A stretch of DNA of 64,000 bases from Brachybacterium sp. YJGR34 (GTDB lineage: Bacteria > Actinomycetota > Actinomycetes > Actinomycetales > Dermabacteraceae), in the NCBI RefSeq assembly GCF_003347015.1, contig NZ_PNFB01000006.1:105968-169967 (forward strand). Reading direction: 5' to 3'. Made by a program: the position numbers and the translations under genes. Positions 6,694 to 16,426 of the stretch are shown piece by piece (the stretch's first letter is position 1; each line of letters opens with the position of its first letter). Under the pieces are notes generated by a model that saw nothing but the letters and a program-made list of their open reading frames with translations, ran no database searches and was not told where the DNA came from.

Positions 6694-9600
6694 ATGGATG
6701 TCTCCGTTGACCAGGGCCCTGTCGGATCTCCCACCAGCAAGGACGGTGCGGGCTTCCTGGCCCGCACCGCCGTGCGCTACGCGACGCGCCCCGGCGAGAG
6801 CGCGGCGGCGGCGCTGCCGGCGCTCGAGGACGTGCCCTCCGCCGTCGGCCGCACCGTCGAGGAGGGGGACGTGCTGCGGGTCTTCGTGCATCCGCGGCTG
6901 GACGCGGGGCAGACCTGGGGCGCCACGTACGTCGCGGTGGATCTTGTGTTCACCGATGGCTCGCGGCTGTCGGAGCTCGCCCCGCAGGACCAGTACGGAA
7001 CGCTCGCCACGGCGCGCGGGATCGGCGAGGGCCGGATCCTCTACGCGGACCAGTGGAACGACGTCCAGGTCGCGCTCGACGCCGCGGCCGGGCGCACCGT
7101 CGCCGAGGTGCTGTGCGTTCTCGAGGTGCCCGAGGACGAGGAATCCGATCTGCTCGATGCGCCCGACGGCACCGAGCCGGCGCCCGCCGCGGAGCCGGAG
7201 GAGATGATCGGCTGGATCGACGGACCCTACGTGGGCCCGCTGCCCGCGGACCCGCCGACGGACGACCCCGTGGCCTGGGTCGACACCCGACGGGGGACGC
7301 ACGCCAGCGGCGACTTCTCCCGGGGGAACAACCTGCCGCTGACCGCGGTCCCGAACGGCTTCGCCTTCTTCACCCCCGCGACCGACGCCCGCACCCGGCG
7401 CTGGGTGTACGAGTACCACCGCGCGGGCGGCGAGGACAATCGTCCCCGCCTGCAGGGCATGGCGCTGTCCCACCAGCCCAGCCCGTGGATGGGGGACCGG
7501 CTGCAGCTGCAGCTGATGCCCCTGCTGGGTGAGGCGCCGGATGCGAGCCCCGCGGCTCGCTCCCTCGGCTTCGACCATGCAGGGGAGACCGCGCGCCCCG
7601 ACCTGTACCAGGTGGCCCTGGACGGCGGCACCGCCCTGCGCCTGGCGCCCACCGACCACGGCGCGATCTGCGAGGTCGACTATCCCGACGGCACCGAGGG
7701 CCGTCACCTCCTCGTCGAGGGGATCGACGAGCACCACCGGATCGAGGCGGCCGGCGCGGTCTTCGACGGCCGGCTCACCGGATGGGTCGATGCCGGACCG
7801 GAGCTGGGCCACGCCCGCGCCGACGGCGCCACCCGCCTGTTCGTCCACGCCGAGGTGTCCCCGGCGCCGGTGGCCGTGGAGCGAGCCCGGGGCGACTCTC
7901 GCGGCAGCGTGCTCACCTTCGCTCCCGGCACGGAGCGGGTCGCGCTCCGCCTGGTCACCAGTTTCGTGGGGCTCGAGCAGGCCGAGCGCACCTTCGCCCA
8001 GGAGCTCGCCGGGCGTTCCTTCGAGGAGGTCCGCGCGGCCGCGCACGCCGCCTGGACCGAGCGCCTGCGGGTGATCGAGGTGCCCGAGGCGACCCCCGCC
8101 CAGCGCCGCACCCTCTGCGGGAACCTCTACCGGCTGAACCTGTACCCGAACTCCCACTGGGAGAACGCCGGCACCCCGGAGCGCCCGCAGCCCGTCCACG
8201 CCAGCCCGGTGCTGCCGGTGCGCGGCGAGGCCACCGACTCCCGCACCAACGCCCAGGTGCTGCCCGGGACGATGTACGTCAACCACGGCTTCTGGGACAC
8301 CTACCGCACCGCGTGGCCCGCCTATGCGCTGCTCTACCCCGAGCTCGCCGCGGAGCTCGCCGACGGCTTCGTCCAGCAGCACCGCGAGGGCGGGTGGATC
8401 GCCCGCTGGTCCTCTCCGGGCTATGCCGACTGCATGACCGGCACCAGCAGCGACATCGCCTTCGCCGATCTCCAGGTCAAGGGCGTCGAGCTGCCCGATG
8501 CCCTCTCCGCCTACGAGTCCGGGCTGCGCAATGCGACCGTCGCCCCCGCGTTCCCCGAGGTGGGGCGCAAGGGCAACGAGCGGGCCGTGTTCACGGGCTA
8601 CGTCGACACCGACACCGAGGAGTCCGTCTCCTGGGCGCTCGAGGCCCACATCAACGACGCCGGTCTGGCCGCCCAGGCCCAGCTGCTCGCCGAGCGGGCG
8701 GAGGCGGAGGACCAGCGGGAGCGGGCCGCGCAGCTGCGCGAGGAGTCCCACTACCTGCGAGCACGCTCCAGCAACTACCTGCTGCTGTTCGACCCCGCGG
8801 TGCGTTTCTTCCAGGGGCGACGGGCCGACGGCGCCTTCGCCCAGACCCCTGAGGAGTTCGACCCCACCGTCTGGGGCGGGGACTTCACCGAGACCGACGG
8901 CTGGAACTTCGCCTTCCACGTCCCCCACGACCCGGAGGGCCTCGCGGCGCTCTACGGCGGCCGGGACCTGCTGCGCGGGAAGCTCGAGGAGTTCTTCGCG
9001 ACCCCCGAGCGGGCCGACAAGAAGGGCACCTACGGTCACGTGATCCACGAGATGGACGAGGCGCGCGCGGTGCGGATGGGCCAGTTCGGCGTCTCCAACC
9101 AGCCCTCCCATCACATCCCCTTCCTCTTCCACCACGTCGGCGCGCCGGAGGAGGCCTCCCGGGTGGTGCGCGAGGTGCATCGGCGCCTCTTCGTCGGCGA
9201 GCAGATCGGCCAGGGCTACCCCGGGGACGAGGACAACGGCGAGATGAGCGCCTGGTGGCTGTTCACGGCGCTGGGCCTGTACCCGTTGCAGCTGGGCACC
9301 CCTCGCTACCACCTGGTGGCGCCGCTGTTCGATCGGGCGACGGTCCGCCCCCTGGGCGGCGCCCCGTTCACCGTCACGGCCGAGGGCCAGGCGCCCGGGA
9401 ACGACTGCATCACCGGGTGCTTCCTCGACGACCGCGAGCATCCGCAGTCCTGGATCGACCACACCGAGCTGCGGGGCCGGGTGCACGTCACGCTCGGTCC
9501 CGAGCCCACGGGGTGGGGCGAGGTGCCTCCCTCGCCCACCGCCCCGGGCGAGCGGCCGGAGCCGCTGCGCGATCTGTTCGCCGCGGACCCCGCGGACCCG

Positions 9601-9933
9601 CTGCGGGACGACGACTCCCGCACCGAGATCGCCCTGGACCGTGCGAGCGCCGTGATCGACCTCCCCGAGCTCGGCGAGCCGATGGTCGCGCGCTTCCTCA
9701 CGCTGACCTCCTCGGCCGAGCCCGGCGGGGATCCCGTCGCCTGGCGCCTCGAGGGGTCCGCGGACGGCGACACCTGGGAGGTGCTCGATGCGCGCTCCGC
9801 GCAGAGCTTCCGCTGGCGTCGCCAGACCCGCCCCTTCGAGATCGCCTCGCCGCGAGCCTGCACGCACCACCGCCTGGTCATCACGACCTCCCAGGGCCCG
9901 CTGCGCCTGGCCGAGCTCGAGCTGCTGGGCTGA
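6694..9933 (+). CDS. GH92-family alpha-mannosidase, cytosolic
   Basis: 1,079 residues. Glycoside hydrolase family 92 enzymes remove alpha-linked mannose from N-glycan-type oligosaccharides with calcium help. Signature blocks are TMYVNHGFWDTYRTAWP (about residue 525), NQPSHHIPFLF (about 805) and GYPGDEDNGEMSAWWLF (about 840), the last carrying the catalytic acid/base region. An N-terminal beta-sandwich precedes the (alpha/alpha)6 domain; a C-terminal F5/8 type-C-like sandwich (REIALDRASAVIDL to the end) may bind carbohydrate. No signal peptide is seen, so it probably acts on imported oligosaccharides, although no transporter is adjacent. It may end its own transcript before the phosphoribosyltransferase. 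Confidence 0.92.
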   Translation: MDVSVDQGPVGSPTSKDGAGFLARTAVRYATRPGESAAAALPALEDVPSAVGRTVEEGDVLRVFVHPRLDAGQTWGATYVAVDLVFTDGSRLSELAPQDQYGTLATARGIGEGRILYADQWNDVQVALDAAAGRTVAEVLCVLEVPEDEESDLLDAPDGTEPAPAAEPEEMIGWIDGPYVGPLPADPPTDDPVAWVDTRRGTHASGDFSRGNNLPLTAVPNGFAFFTPATDARTRRWVYEYHRAGGEDNRPRLQGMALSHQPSPWMGDRLQLQLMPLLGEAPDASPAARSLGFDHAGETARPDLYQVALDGGTALRLAPTDHGAICEVDYPDGTEGRHLLVEGIDEHHRIEAAGAVFDGRLTGWVDAGPELGHARADGATRLFVHAEVSPAPVAVERARGDSRGSVLTFAPGTERVALRLVTSFVGLEQAERTFAQELAGRSFEEVRAAAHAAWTERLRVIEVPEATPAQRRTLCGNLYRLNLYPNSHWENAGTPERPQPVHASPVLPVRGEATDSRTNAQVLPGTMYVNHGFWDTYRTAWPAYALLYPELAAELADGFVQQHREGGWIARWSSPGYADCMTGTSSDIAFADLQVKGVELPDALSAYESGLRNATVAPAFPEVGRKGNERAVFTGYVDTDTEESVSWALEAHINDAGLAAQAQLLAERAEAEDQRERAAQLREESHYLRARSSNYLLLFDPAVRFFQGRRADGAFAQTPEEFDPTVWGGDFTETDGWNFAFHVPHDPEGLAALYGGRDLLRGKLEEFFATPERADKKGTYGHVIHEMDEARAVRMGQFGVSNQPSHHIPFLFHHVGAPEEASRVVREVHRRLFVGEQIGQGYPGDEDNGEMSAWWLFTALGLYPLQLGTPRYHLVAPLFDRATVRPLGGAPFTVTAEGQAPGNDCITGCFLDDREHPQSWIDHTELRGRVHVTLGPEPTGWGEVPPSPTAPGERPEPLRDLFAADPADPLRDDDSRTEIALDRASAVIDLPELGEPMVARFLTLTSSAEPGGDPVAWRLEGSADGDTWEVLDARSAQSFRWRRQTRPFEIASPRACTHHRLVITTSQGPLRLAELELLG

Positions 9934-10019
9934 CGGCCGCGAAGGGCTCCCCGCGGGGCGCGCCTGAGGCGTCGGCCATGGTCTCGGCGCTCGGTCGGGC
10001 CCTGCGGCGCCCCGGCCGC

Positions 10020-10025
10020 TACCAT
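10020..10025 (+). promoter_or_regulatory. -10 element for the phosphoribosyltransferase gene
   Basis: TACCAT lies 39 bases before the start codon, leaving a leader of about 30 bases that contains the GAGGAGA ribosome-binding site. Confidence 0.4.
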
Positions 10026-10064
10026 CGACGCACCCTGCGCCGACCGCACCCGAGGAGAGACCCG

Positions 10065-10592
10065 ATGTCCCAGGCCTACCATGCCGATTCGACCGATCTG
10101 CAGACCAAGGAGGTCCTGGGCTGGGAGCAGTTCGGCACGGCCTCCCGCGAGCTCGCGCAGACGATCGCCGATTCGGGCTTCGGACCCGAGATCGTCATCG
10201 CGGTCGCGCGCGGCGGGCTGCTGCCGGCCGGCTCGCTCTCCTACGCGCTCGGGCTGAAGCTCGCCGATGCGATCAACGTCGAGTTCTACACCGACGTGCA
10301 CGAGACCCTGCCGGACCCGGTGCTGCTGGCTCCGATGCTGGACACCGAGTCGCTCGTGGGCAAGCGCCTGCTGGTCGTCGACGACGTCGCGGACTCCGGC
10401 CGCACCCTGTCCCTCGTCCTGGAGCTGCTGCGCGAGCAGGGCGCCGATGCCCGCAGCGCGGTGCTGTACGCGAAGTCGGCCTCCGTGGTGTCGCCGGACT
10501 TCGTGTGGCGACACACCGACGAGTGGATCGTCTTCCCCTGGTCCGCCGAGGAGCCGGTCACCCCGGCCGCCGGCACCGCCGTGGAGGCCTGA
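10065..10592 (+). CDS. Phosphoribosyltransferase (purine/hypoxanthine-type, COG2236-like)
   Basis: 175-residue PRTase. The PRPP-binding loop reads LLVVDDVADSGRTL (about residues 102-115), and VIAVARGGLLPAGSLSYALG is the flexible-loop region. The family includes xanthine/hypoxanthine PRTases and uncharacterised relatives, so the base accepted is uncertain. ATG at 10065 has GAGGAGA seven bases upstream. It is a monocistronic unit, convergent with DUF808; the 30-base gap contains a small GCCCC-TC-GGGGC hairpin. Confidence 0.82.
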   Translation: MSQAYHADSTDLQTKEVLGWEQFGTASRELAQTIADSGFGPEIVIAVARGGLLPAGSLSYALGLKLADAINVEFYTDVHETLPDPVLLAPMLDTESLVGKRLLVVDDVADSGRTLSLVLELLREQGADARSAVLYAKSASVVSPDFVWRHTDEWIVFPWSAEEPVTPAAGTAVEA

Positions 10593-10622
10593 GAAGCCCC
10601 TCGGGGCCCGGGCCGCGGGTGC

Positions 10623-11624
10623 TCAGCGCTCCTGGTCCTCGGGCGCCTCGGCGGTCGCGGGCGCTGCCTCCTCGTCGCCGTGCGACGCGCCCGTCGCCCC
10701 GTGGTGCCCGAAGGGCAGGACGTGCATGATCGCCGCGACGACGCCGCCGATGAGCAGGCCGAGCACGAAGGAGAAGGCGGTGTTGACCAGCCAGCCCAGG
10801 AATCCGCCGAGAGCCGGGGCGCCGGCGGCGATCCCCTCCAGGTGGTGCACGAATCCGTAGGGCTGGGCGAGGCCGAGGTCATGGGTGCCCACCAGCAGGA
10901 TGTGGCCGCCCACCCAGAGCATGGCGACCATGCCCACGTAGCTGATGACGTCCATGACCCGCGGCATGGCCCGGACCAGGCCGTCGCCGAAGCGCTGCCT
11001 GGCGGGGGAGGACTCGTCCGCGGCGAGCTTCAGACCGACGTCGTCCATCTTCACCAGGATGCCGACGGCGCCGTAGACCAGGGCGGTGATGGCCAGTGCG
11101 ATGACGATCAGCACCGCGGCGCGCATCCAGAGGCTGTCGGTGTCCACGGAGTTCATCGAGATCACCATGATCTCGGCCGAGAGGATGAGGTCGGTGCGCA
11201 CGGCGCTGGAGACGATCCGGTCCTCGGCCTCGGCGCCCTTCGCGGTGGCCGGGGCGTCCTTGGGCTTCCCGCGCACCAGCTCCCAGATCTTCTCCGCGCC
11301 CTCGAAGCTGAGATACAGCCCGCCCAGCATGAGGATCGGGGTCAGCAGCCAGGGTGCGAGGACGCTGAGCAGCAGCAGCGCGGGCAGGATGAACAGCAGC
11401 TTGTTGCGCAGCGAGCCCTTGGTGATCCTCCAGATGATCGGCAGCTCGCGCGCGGGCTTGATGCCCTGGACGTACTGCGGGGTCACCGCGGCGTCGTCGA
11501 CCACCACCCCGATCGCCTTCGAGCCCGCCTTCGCGGAGGCCGCGGCGACGTCGTCGGCGCTGGCGGCCGCCAGGCGGGCGAGCGCGGCGACGTCATCGAG
11601 CAGTGCGGCGAGGCCACCGGCCAT
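10623..11624 (-). CDS. DUF808 family inner-membrane protein (YedI-like)
   Basis: 333 residues. The opening AGGLAALLDDVAALARLAAA followed by DDVAAASAKAGSKAIGVVVDDAAVTPQYV is diagnostic of DUF808/YedI. Some six hydrophobic segments follow (FILPALLLLSVLAPWLLTPIL, AAVLIVIALAITALVYGAV, FVLGLLIGGVVAAIMHVL among them), and the tail is acidic. The biochemical role is unknown in all organisms. ATG at 11624 follows GGAAGGAA. Divergent from the SDR-like gene. Confidence 0.9.
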   Translation of the reverse strand: MAGGLAALLDDVAALARLAAASADDVAAASAKAGSKAIGVVVDDAAVTPQYVQGIKPARELPIIWRITKGSLRNKLLFILPALLLLSVLAPWLLTPILMLGGLYLSFEGAEKIWELVRGKPKDAPATAKGAEAEDRIVSSAVRTDLILSAEIMVISMNSVDTDSLWMRAAVLIVIALAITALVYGAVGILVKMDDVGLKLAADESSPARQRFGDGLVRAMPRVMDVISYVGMVAMLWVGGHILLVGTHDLGLAQPYGFVHHLEGIAAGAPALGGFLGWLVNTAFSFVLGLLIGGVVAAIMHVLPFGHHGATGASHGDEEAAPATAEAPEDQER

Positions 11625-11754
11625 TGAAGTTCCTTCCCCCGAGGAGAGCGGACCGCCGTCGCGGCGGCCCGGGCCAGGATAGCGGGGCGCAGCGCTCGCG
11701 AGGGCCGATGGTCGCACTCTCGACGCCCTGCGATGCGAGTGACACAGTGGGGGC

Positions 11755-12402
11755 ATGGAGATCGCACTCATCGGAGGACATGGCAAGGTCGCGCTGCTGG
11801 CGGCACCGCTTCTCGTGCAGGCGGGTCACACCGTCCACGCGGTGATCCGCAACCCCGAGCATGCCGAGGAGGTCGAGGCCACCGGGGCGAGCCCCGTGCT
11901 GGCCGACATCGAGACCCTCGACGCCGGCGGCTGGGACGCGCTGCTCGAGGGCCGGGACGCGGTGATCTGGTCCGCGGGGGCCGGCGGCGGCGACCCCGCG
12001 CGCACGATCGCGGTGGACCAGGAGGCGGCGATCGCCTCGATGGAGTCCGCGCAGCGCGTCGGCGCACGGCGCTACCTGATGGTCAGCTACTTCGGCGCCG
12101 CGCTGGACCACGGTGTCCCCGAGGACAACCCCTTCCACACCTACGCCGAGGCCAAGGCGCGCGCCGACGAGCACCTGCGCGGCACCGCTCTGGACTGGAC
12201 GGTGCTGGGCCCCTCTGGTCTCACGCTCGAGGAGCCGACCGGGCGGATCGACCTCGCCGCCGCGGAGGCCGGCACCGTCTCCCGCGCCAACGTGGCCCGC
12301 GTCATCGCGGCGACGGCAGAGGAGCCCGCCACGGTGGGCCGGACCGTGCGCTTCAATGACGGCGACACCCCGATCGCCGAGGGGCTCGCCGGCACCGCCT
12401 GA
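11755..12402 (+). CDS. NAD(P)-binding SDR-like protein (atypical SDR, PF13460)
   Basis: 215 residues with a Rossmann fold: IALIGGHGKVALLAAPLL carries the GxxGxxG-type dinucleotide loop at residues 7-12, and the later YFGAALDHG, TYAEAKARADEHLR (Tyr and Lys of an SDR-like active site) and DWTVLGPSGLT follow the pattern of NAD(P)H-binding SDR a5 proteins such as YhfK/YwnB. Substrate unknown. There is no Shine-Dalgarno before ATG 11755; a weak CACAGT six bases upstream could be a leaderless -10. A strong terminator follows directly. Confidence 0.8.
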   Translation: MEIALIGGHGKVALLAAPLLVQAGHTVHAVIRNPEHAEEVEATGASPVLADIETLDAGGWDALLEGRDAVIWSAGAGGGDPARTIAVDQEAAIASMESAQRVGARRYLMVSYFGAALDHGVPEDNPFHTYAEAKARADEHLRGTALDWTVLGPSGLTLEEPTGRIDLAAAEAGTVSRANVARVIAATAEEPATVGRTVRFNDGDTPIAEGLAGTA

Positions 12403-12413
12403 GCCGGCCCCGA

Positions 12414-12445
12414 GGGGCCCCGGCACCGTCCGGTGCCGGGGCCCC
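12414..12445 (+). terminator. Rho-independent-type hairpin after the SDR gene
   Basis: A perfect 15-base-pair stem (12414-12428 with 12431-12445) begins 12 bases after the SDR stop codon. As is usual in high-GC actinobacteria, the U-tract is lacking. Confidence 0.72.
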
Positions 12446-12475
12446 GCCCTGCTTCCGCCGCCGCACGCGATGCCG

Positions 12476-12481
12476 TATCGT
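12476..12481 (+). promoter_or_regulatory. Putative -10 element of the MFS gene
   Basis: TATCGT lies just after the terminator hairpin and about 86 bases before the GTG start of the MFS transporter. Confidence 0.35.
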
Positions 12482-12567
12482 GGCAAGGCTGTCCTCGCGC
12501 GCACCGCGAGGTCCGTTCTGCCAGCAGTTCCCCGGACAGGCCGGGGCGAGGACCGTCAGGAGGATTC

Positions 12568-13728
12568 GTGGAGAGCGCGCGTCGATGGGCAGGGGTGGCG
12601 ACCCTCGCCGTGGGGATCTTCGTGCTCATCACGATCGAGGAGCTGCCCATCGGGGTGCTGAGCGTGATGGCGCCGGACCTCGGCGTCTCCGAGGGCGTCG
12701 CGGGCCTCACCGTGACGGTCCCGGGGATCCTCGCCGGGGTGGTCGCGCTGGCCACCCCGGTGATCGTGGGCCGGCTGGATCGTCGCCTGGTGCTCGTCAT
12801 CGCGCTGGCCTCCGTGGTGCTCTCCTGCGCGCTCAGCGTGGTGGCCCCGAACTTCGCGATCCTGCTGGTCGCGCGTCTGTTCGCGGGGATCTCGATCGGC
12901 CTGTACTGGGCGGTGATGGCCATCGTCGCGATCGGCCAGGTGCCGCCCGCGCACACCGCTCGCGCGCTGACGGTCGCCTTCAGCGGCGCCGGGGGAGCGC
13001 TCGTGCTCGGCGTCCCGGTGACCGCATGGATCGGCGCGCACGTGGGCTGGCGGATGAGCTTCGCCGTGGTCGGCGCGCTCGCGGCGGTGGTCGCGGTGCT
13101 GATCTTGGTGCTGGTCCGCCCCGTGCGCTCCACGGCGAGGATCACGGGGCCGATGATGCTGCGCGCGGCCCGCACCCGCGGCGTGCGCTACGCCTTCGCC
13201 ATCACCGCCCTGGCGGTGGTCGGCCAGTTCGCCACCTACAGCTACGTCAGCCCCGTCCTCATCGAGCGCGCCGGGGTGTCGACCACCGATGTCGGCCTCA
13301 TGCTCCTGGCCTACGGCATCGCCGGGCTCATCGGCAACTTCGCGGTGGGACCGCTGGTGCGTCGCAGCGCGTCGATCGGTGTGCTCGTCGTGATGACGGG
13401 CACCGCCGGCTCCCTCCTCCTCGTGCTGCTCCTGATGCATGGGGAGCTGTCCGCACTCGTGATCATGCCGCTGTGGGGCCTGTTCGTCGGCGCGATCTCC
13501 GTGGCCGTGCAGGCCTTCATCACCTCGGAGGCGTCCGAGGTGCTCGAGGAGGCCACCGCGATGAACAGCGCCGCCTTCAACGCCGCGATCGCGGTGGGCG
13601 CCCTGATCGGCGGGCTGATCCTCGACGCCGCCGGGCAGACGCCGATGATCCTCACCTCCATGGTGATGGTGGGCCTGGGCGCGGCGATCGCCCTGCTCTA
13701 CCGGCGCCGGGCGGGCATCCCCGCCTGA
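12568..13728 (+). CDS. MFS transporter, AraJ/sugar-efflux or drug-efflux type
   Basis: 386 residues with about 12 hydrophobic segments. The opening FVLITIEELPIGVLSVMAPDLGVSEGVAGL matches the DHA1/AraJ (PbuE/YdhP) branch, followed by RLDRR in the loop after TM2 and ARLFAGISIGLYWAVMAI. These proteins export sugars, purines or drugs by proton antiport; the substrate is unknown. GTG at 12568 follows AGGAGG by four bases; the longer frame from 12433 would start inside the preceding terminator. The stop codon abuts that of the convergent phosphoketolase with no gap. Confidence 0.85.
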   Translation: MESARRWAGVATLAVGIFVLITIEELPIGVLSVMAPDLGVSEGVAGLTVTVPGILAGVVALATPVIVGRLDRRLVLVIALASVVLSCALSVVAPNFAILLVARLFAGISIGLYWAVMAIVAIGQVPPAHTARALTVAFSGAGGALVLGVPVTAWIGAHVGWRMSFAVVGALAAVVAVLILVLVRPVRSTARITGPMMLRAARTRGVRYAFAITALAVVGQFATYSYVSPVLIERAGVSTTDVGLMLLAYGIAGLIGNFAVGPLVRRSASIGVLVVMTGTAGSLLLVLLLMHGELSALVIMPLWGLFVGAISVAVQAFITSEASEVLEEATAMNSAAFNAAIAVGALIGGLILDAAGQTPMILTSMVMVGLGAAIALLYRRRAGIPA

Positions 13729-16194
13729 TCAGTCGTTGTCGCCCCCGGTGTCGTCCCCGGCGCCGGCGACCTCCTGCTCGTCCTCCCAGGTCCACTCGAG
13801 CACCTCGGGAACGTCCTCGCCGTGCTCGTAGGCGTGGGCACGGGCCCGGATCCGCGCGTCCTGCAGCCGCTGCCGCAGCCCGGCGCAGCGCGTGCCGAGC
13901 CCCTCGACGCGGTCGATCACGTCGATCACCAGGTGGTAGCGGTCGGTGTCGTTGAGCATCAGCATGTCGAAGGGCGTGGTGGTGGTGCCCTCCTCCTTGT
14001 AGCCGCGCACGTGGAAGCGGGAGGTGCGGTCGTGGCGGTAGGCCAGACGATGGATGAGCCACGGGTACCCGTGATAGGCGAAGACCACCGGGAGATCGGC
14101 TCCGAAGATGCCCTCGAACTCCCGCCGGGAGAGGCCGTGGGGATGCTCGGTGTCCTCCTGCAGGCGCATCAGGTCCACCACGTTGACCACCCGCACCCGC
14201 AGCCCCGGCACCTCCTGGCGGAGGATCTTCGCGGCGGCGAGCACCTCGATGGTGGGGATGTCCCCGGCGGCGGCGAGGACCACGTCCGGCTCCTCGCCCG
14301 CGGTCTCGGTCCCCGCCCACTCCCAGATGCCCAGGCCCCGCGTGCAGTGCACGATCGCCTCGTCCATGCTCAGCCAGGTGGGACCGGGCTGCTTGCCGGC
14401 GACCACCACGTTCACGTACTGCGTGGTGCGCAGGCAGTGGTCGAAGGTCGAGAGCAGCGTGTTCGTGTCCGGCGGCAGGTAGACCCGCACGATCTCCGCC
14501 TTCTTGTTGACCATGTGGTCGATGAAGCCCGGGTCCTGATGGGAGAAGCCGTTGTGGTCCTGGCGCCACACATGGGAGCTGAGCAGGTAGTTCAGCGAGG
14601 CGATGGGGCGGCGCCATTCGATCTCGTTCGTGACCTTCAGCCATTTGGCGTGCTGGTTCACCATCGAGTCGACGATGTGGATGAAGGCCTCGTAGGAGGA
14701 GAACATGCCGTGGCGACCGGTGAGCAGGTAGCCCTCGAGCCAGCCCTGGCACTGGTGCTCCGAGAGCATCTCCATCACCCGTCCGGCGCGGGCGAGGTGC
14801 TCGCTGCGGTCGTGCTCCTCGTAGTCGGCGTTCCACTGCTTGGCGGTGACGTCGTAGACGGCCTGGAGCCGGTTCGAGGCCGTCTCGTCCGGGCCGAAGA
14901 TCCGGAAGCTCTTCGGGTTCTGGGCGACGACGTCGCGCAGCCAGGTGCCCAGCACCCGAGTGGCCTCGGCGACGGTGGCGCCCGGATGGGGGACGTCGAC
15001 GGCGTGCTCGCGGAAGTCCGGCAGCCGCAGCGCCTTCAGCACGCTGCCACCGTTGGTCGACGGATTGGCGGACATCCGCTGCTCGCCCGCGGGGGCGGCC
15101 CCCGCGACGAGGTCCACCACCCGGCCCTCCTCGTCGAACAGCTCCTCGGGGCGGTACGAGCGCAGCCAGGTGTCGAGATCGGCGAGATGCTCGTCGGTGT
15201 CGCGCGCGTTGGCCAGCGGCACCTGGTGGGAGCGCCAGGAGCCCTCGGTCTGCTTCCCGTCGATGGTCGCCGGGCCGGTCCAGCCCTTGGGGGTGCGGAA
15301 GACGATCATCGGCCAGGCGGGCCGCTCGGTCTCCCGTCCGGCCTCCGCGTCCTCGCGCGCCTGCTCCTTGATCGCCGCGATGCGGTCCAGAGCGGTGTCG
15401 AGCACCTCGGCGTAGCGACGGTGCGCCGCGGCCGGGTCCTCGCCGTCGAATCCGCCGGTGAAGAACAGCGGCTCGTGGCCGTAGCCGCGCAGCAGCGCCT
15501 CGAGCTCGTCCTCGCCGATCCGGGCGAGCACGGTGGGGTTGGCGATCTTGTAGCCGTTCAGGTGCAGGATCGGCAGCACCACTCCGTCCTGCTGGGGGTT
15601 GAGGAACTTGTTGGAGTGCCAGGAGGTGGCCAGCGGGCCGGTCTCCGCCTCGCCGTCGCCCACCACGGTGAAGGCGATCTGCTCGGGATTGTCGAACATC
15701 GCCCCGTAGGCGTGGGAGAGGGCGTAGCCCAGCTCGCCGCCCTCGTGGATCGACCCGGGCGTCTCCGGCGCCACGTGGGAGGGGATGCCGCCGGGGAAGG
15801 AGAACTGGGTGACCAGCCGCTTCAGGCCCGCCTCGTCCCGGCTCACTGCCGGGTAGACCTCGGAGTAGGTGCCCTCGAGGTAGCTCGCGGCGACCAGGCC
15901 CGGACCGCCGTGTCCGGGCCCGGTGATGAACATGGCGCGCAGCCCGCGCTGACGGATGGCCCGGTTCGCATGGGCGTACAGGAAGGTGAGCCCGGGGGTG
16001 GTGCCCCAGTGCCCGAGCAGACGCGGCTTGACGTGCTCGCGCTGCAGGGGGCGGCGCAGCAGCGGATTGTCCTTGAGGTAGATCTGCCCGACGGAGAGGT
16101 AGTTCGCTGCCCGCCACCATGCGTGGAGCTGATCGAGCTCCTCCTCGGTGAGGGGATGGCTGGCGGAGTTCGGCCACGGGGCGAGAGCAGTCAT
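13729..16194 (-). CDS. xfp: Xylulose-5-phosphate/fructose-6-phosphate phosphoketolase
   Basis: 821-residue thiamine-diphosphate enzyme cleaving xylulose-5-P (and/or fructose-6-P) with phosphate to acetyl-P plus a smaller sugar phosphate. Typical features: the N-terminal [50 protein letters not shown], the ThDP/Mg region [20 protein letters not shown] and the C-terminal [11 protein letters not shown]. Length matches the family (about 790-820). ATG at 16194 has GGAAGG six bases upstream. It could supply acetyl-P in a bifid-shunt-like bypass. It is convergent with the MFS gene and divergent from the PepSY lipoprotein gene. Confidence 0.95.
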   Translation of the reverse strand: MTALAPWPNSASHPLTEEELDQLHAWWRAANYLSVGQIYLKDNPLLRRPLQREHVKPRLLGHWGTTPGLTFLYAHANRAIRQRGLRAMFITGPGHGGPGLVAASYLEGTYSEVYPAVSRDEAGLKRLVTQFSFPGGIPSHVAPETPGSIHEGGELGYALSHAYGAMFDNPEQIAFTVVGDGEAETGPLATSWHSNKFLNPQQDGVVLPILHLNGYKIANPTVLARIGEDELEALLRGYGHEPLFFTGGFDGEDPAAAHRRYAEVLDTALDRIAAIKEQAREDAEAGRETERPAWPMIVFRTPKGWTGPATIDGKQTEGSWRSHQVPLANARDTDEHLADLDTWLRSYRPEELFDEEGRVVDLVAGAAPAGEQRMSANPSTNGGSVLKALRLPDFREHAVDVPHPGATVAEATRVLGTWLRDVVAQNPKSFRIFGPDETASNRLQAVYDVTAKQWNADYEEHDRSEHLARAGRVMEMLSEHQCQGWLEGYLLTGRHGMFSSYEAFIHIVDSMVNQHAKWLKVTNEIEWRRPIASLNYLLSSHVWRQDHNGFSHQDPGFIDHMVNKKAEIVRVYLPPDTNTLLSTFDHCLRTTQYVNVVVAGKQPGPTWLSMDEAIVHCTRGLGIWEWAGTETAGEEPDVVLAAAGDIPTIEVLAAAKILRQEVPGLRVRVVNVVDLMRLQEDTEHPHGLSRREFEGIFGADLPVVFAYHGYPWLIHRLAYRHDRTSRFHVRGYKEEGTTTTPFDMLMLNDTDRYHLVIDVIDRVEGLGTRCAGLRQRLQDARIRARAHAYEHGEDVPEVLEWTWEDEQEVAGAGDDTGGDND

Positions 16195-16245
16195 GACGCC
16201 TTCCTGATGCGAGGAGTCCTCGGGCCTTCCCGAGAGGACGATCAC

Positions 16246-16251
16246 ACCGTA
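16246..16251 (-). promoter_or_regulatory. Putative -10 element of xfp
   Basis: Minus strand TACGGT, about 50 bases before the xfp start, in the 232-base divergent gap with the PepSY gene. Confidence 0.35.
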
Positions 16252-16372
16252 CGGCGGAGTGCCACGGCGGCGGAAGGGACCTTCGGCGAGCTGCGCCGTC
16301 GCGCCGATGAGACCCTGGTCAGACCGCGATGAGAGTGTTCTCAGGCTCTGCGGCGGCCTCCGGGCGCGCCCG

Positions 16373-16378
16373 TAGGCT
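16373..16378 (+). promoter_or_regulatory. -10 element of the PepSY lipoprotein gene
   Basis: TAGGCT lies about 48 bases before the ATG at 16427; the leader carries GAAGGAGG as ribosome-binding site. Confidence 0.4.
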
Positions 16379-16426
16379 GGCTCCATCGACCATGCGCCGG
16401 GGACTCCCGGCCCGAAGGAGGCAGTC

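Noticed and set aside
6358..9870. Long minus-strand frame opposite GH92
   Set aside because: The sense strand carries the complete, motif-rich GH92; the antisense translation has no recognisable feature.
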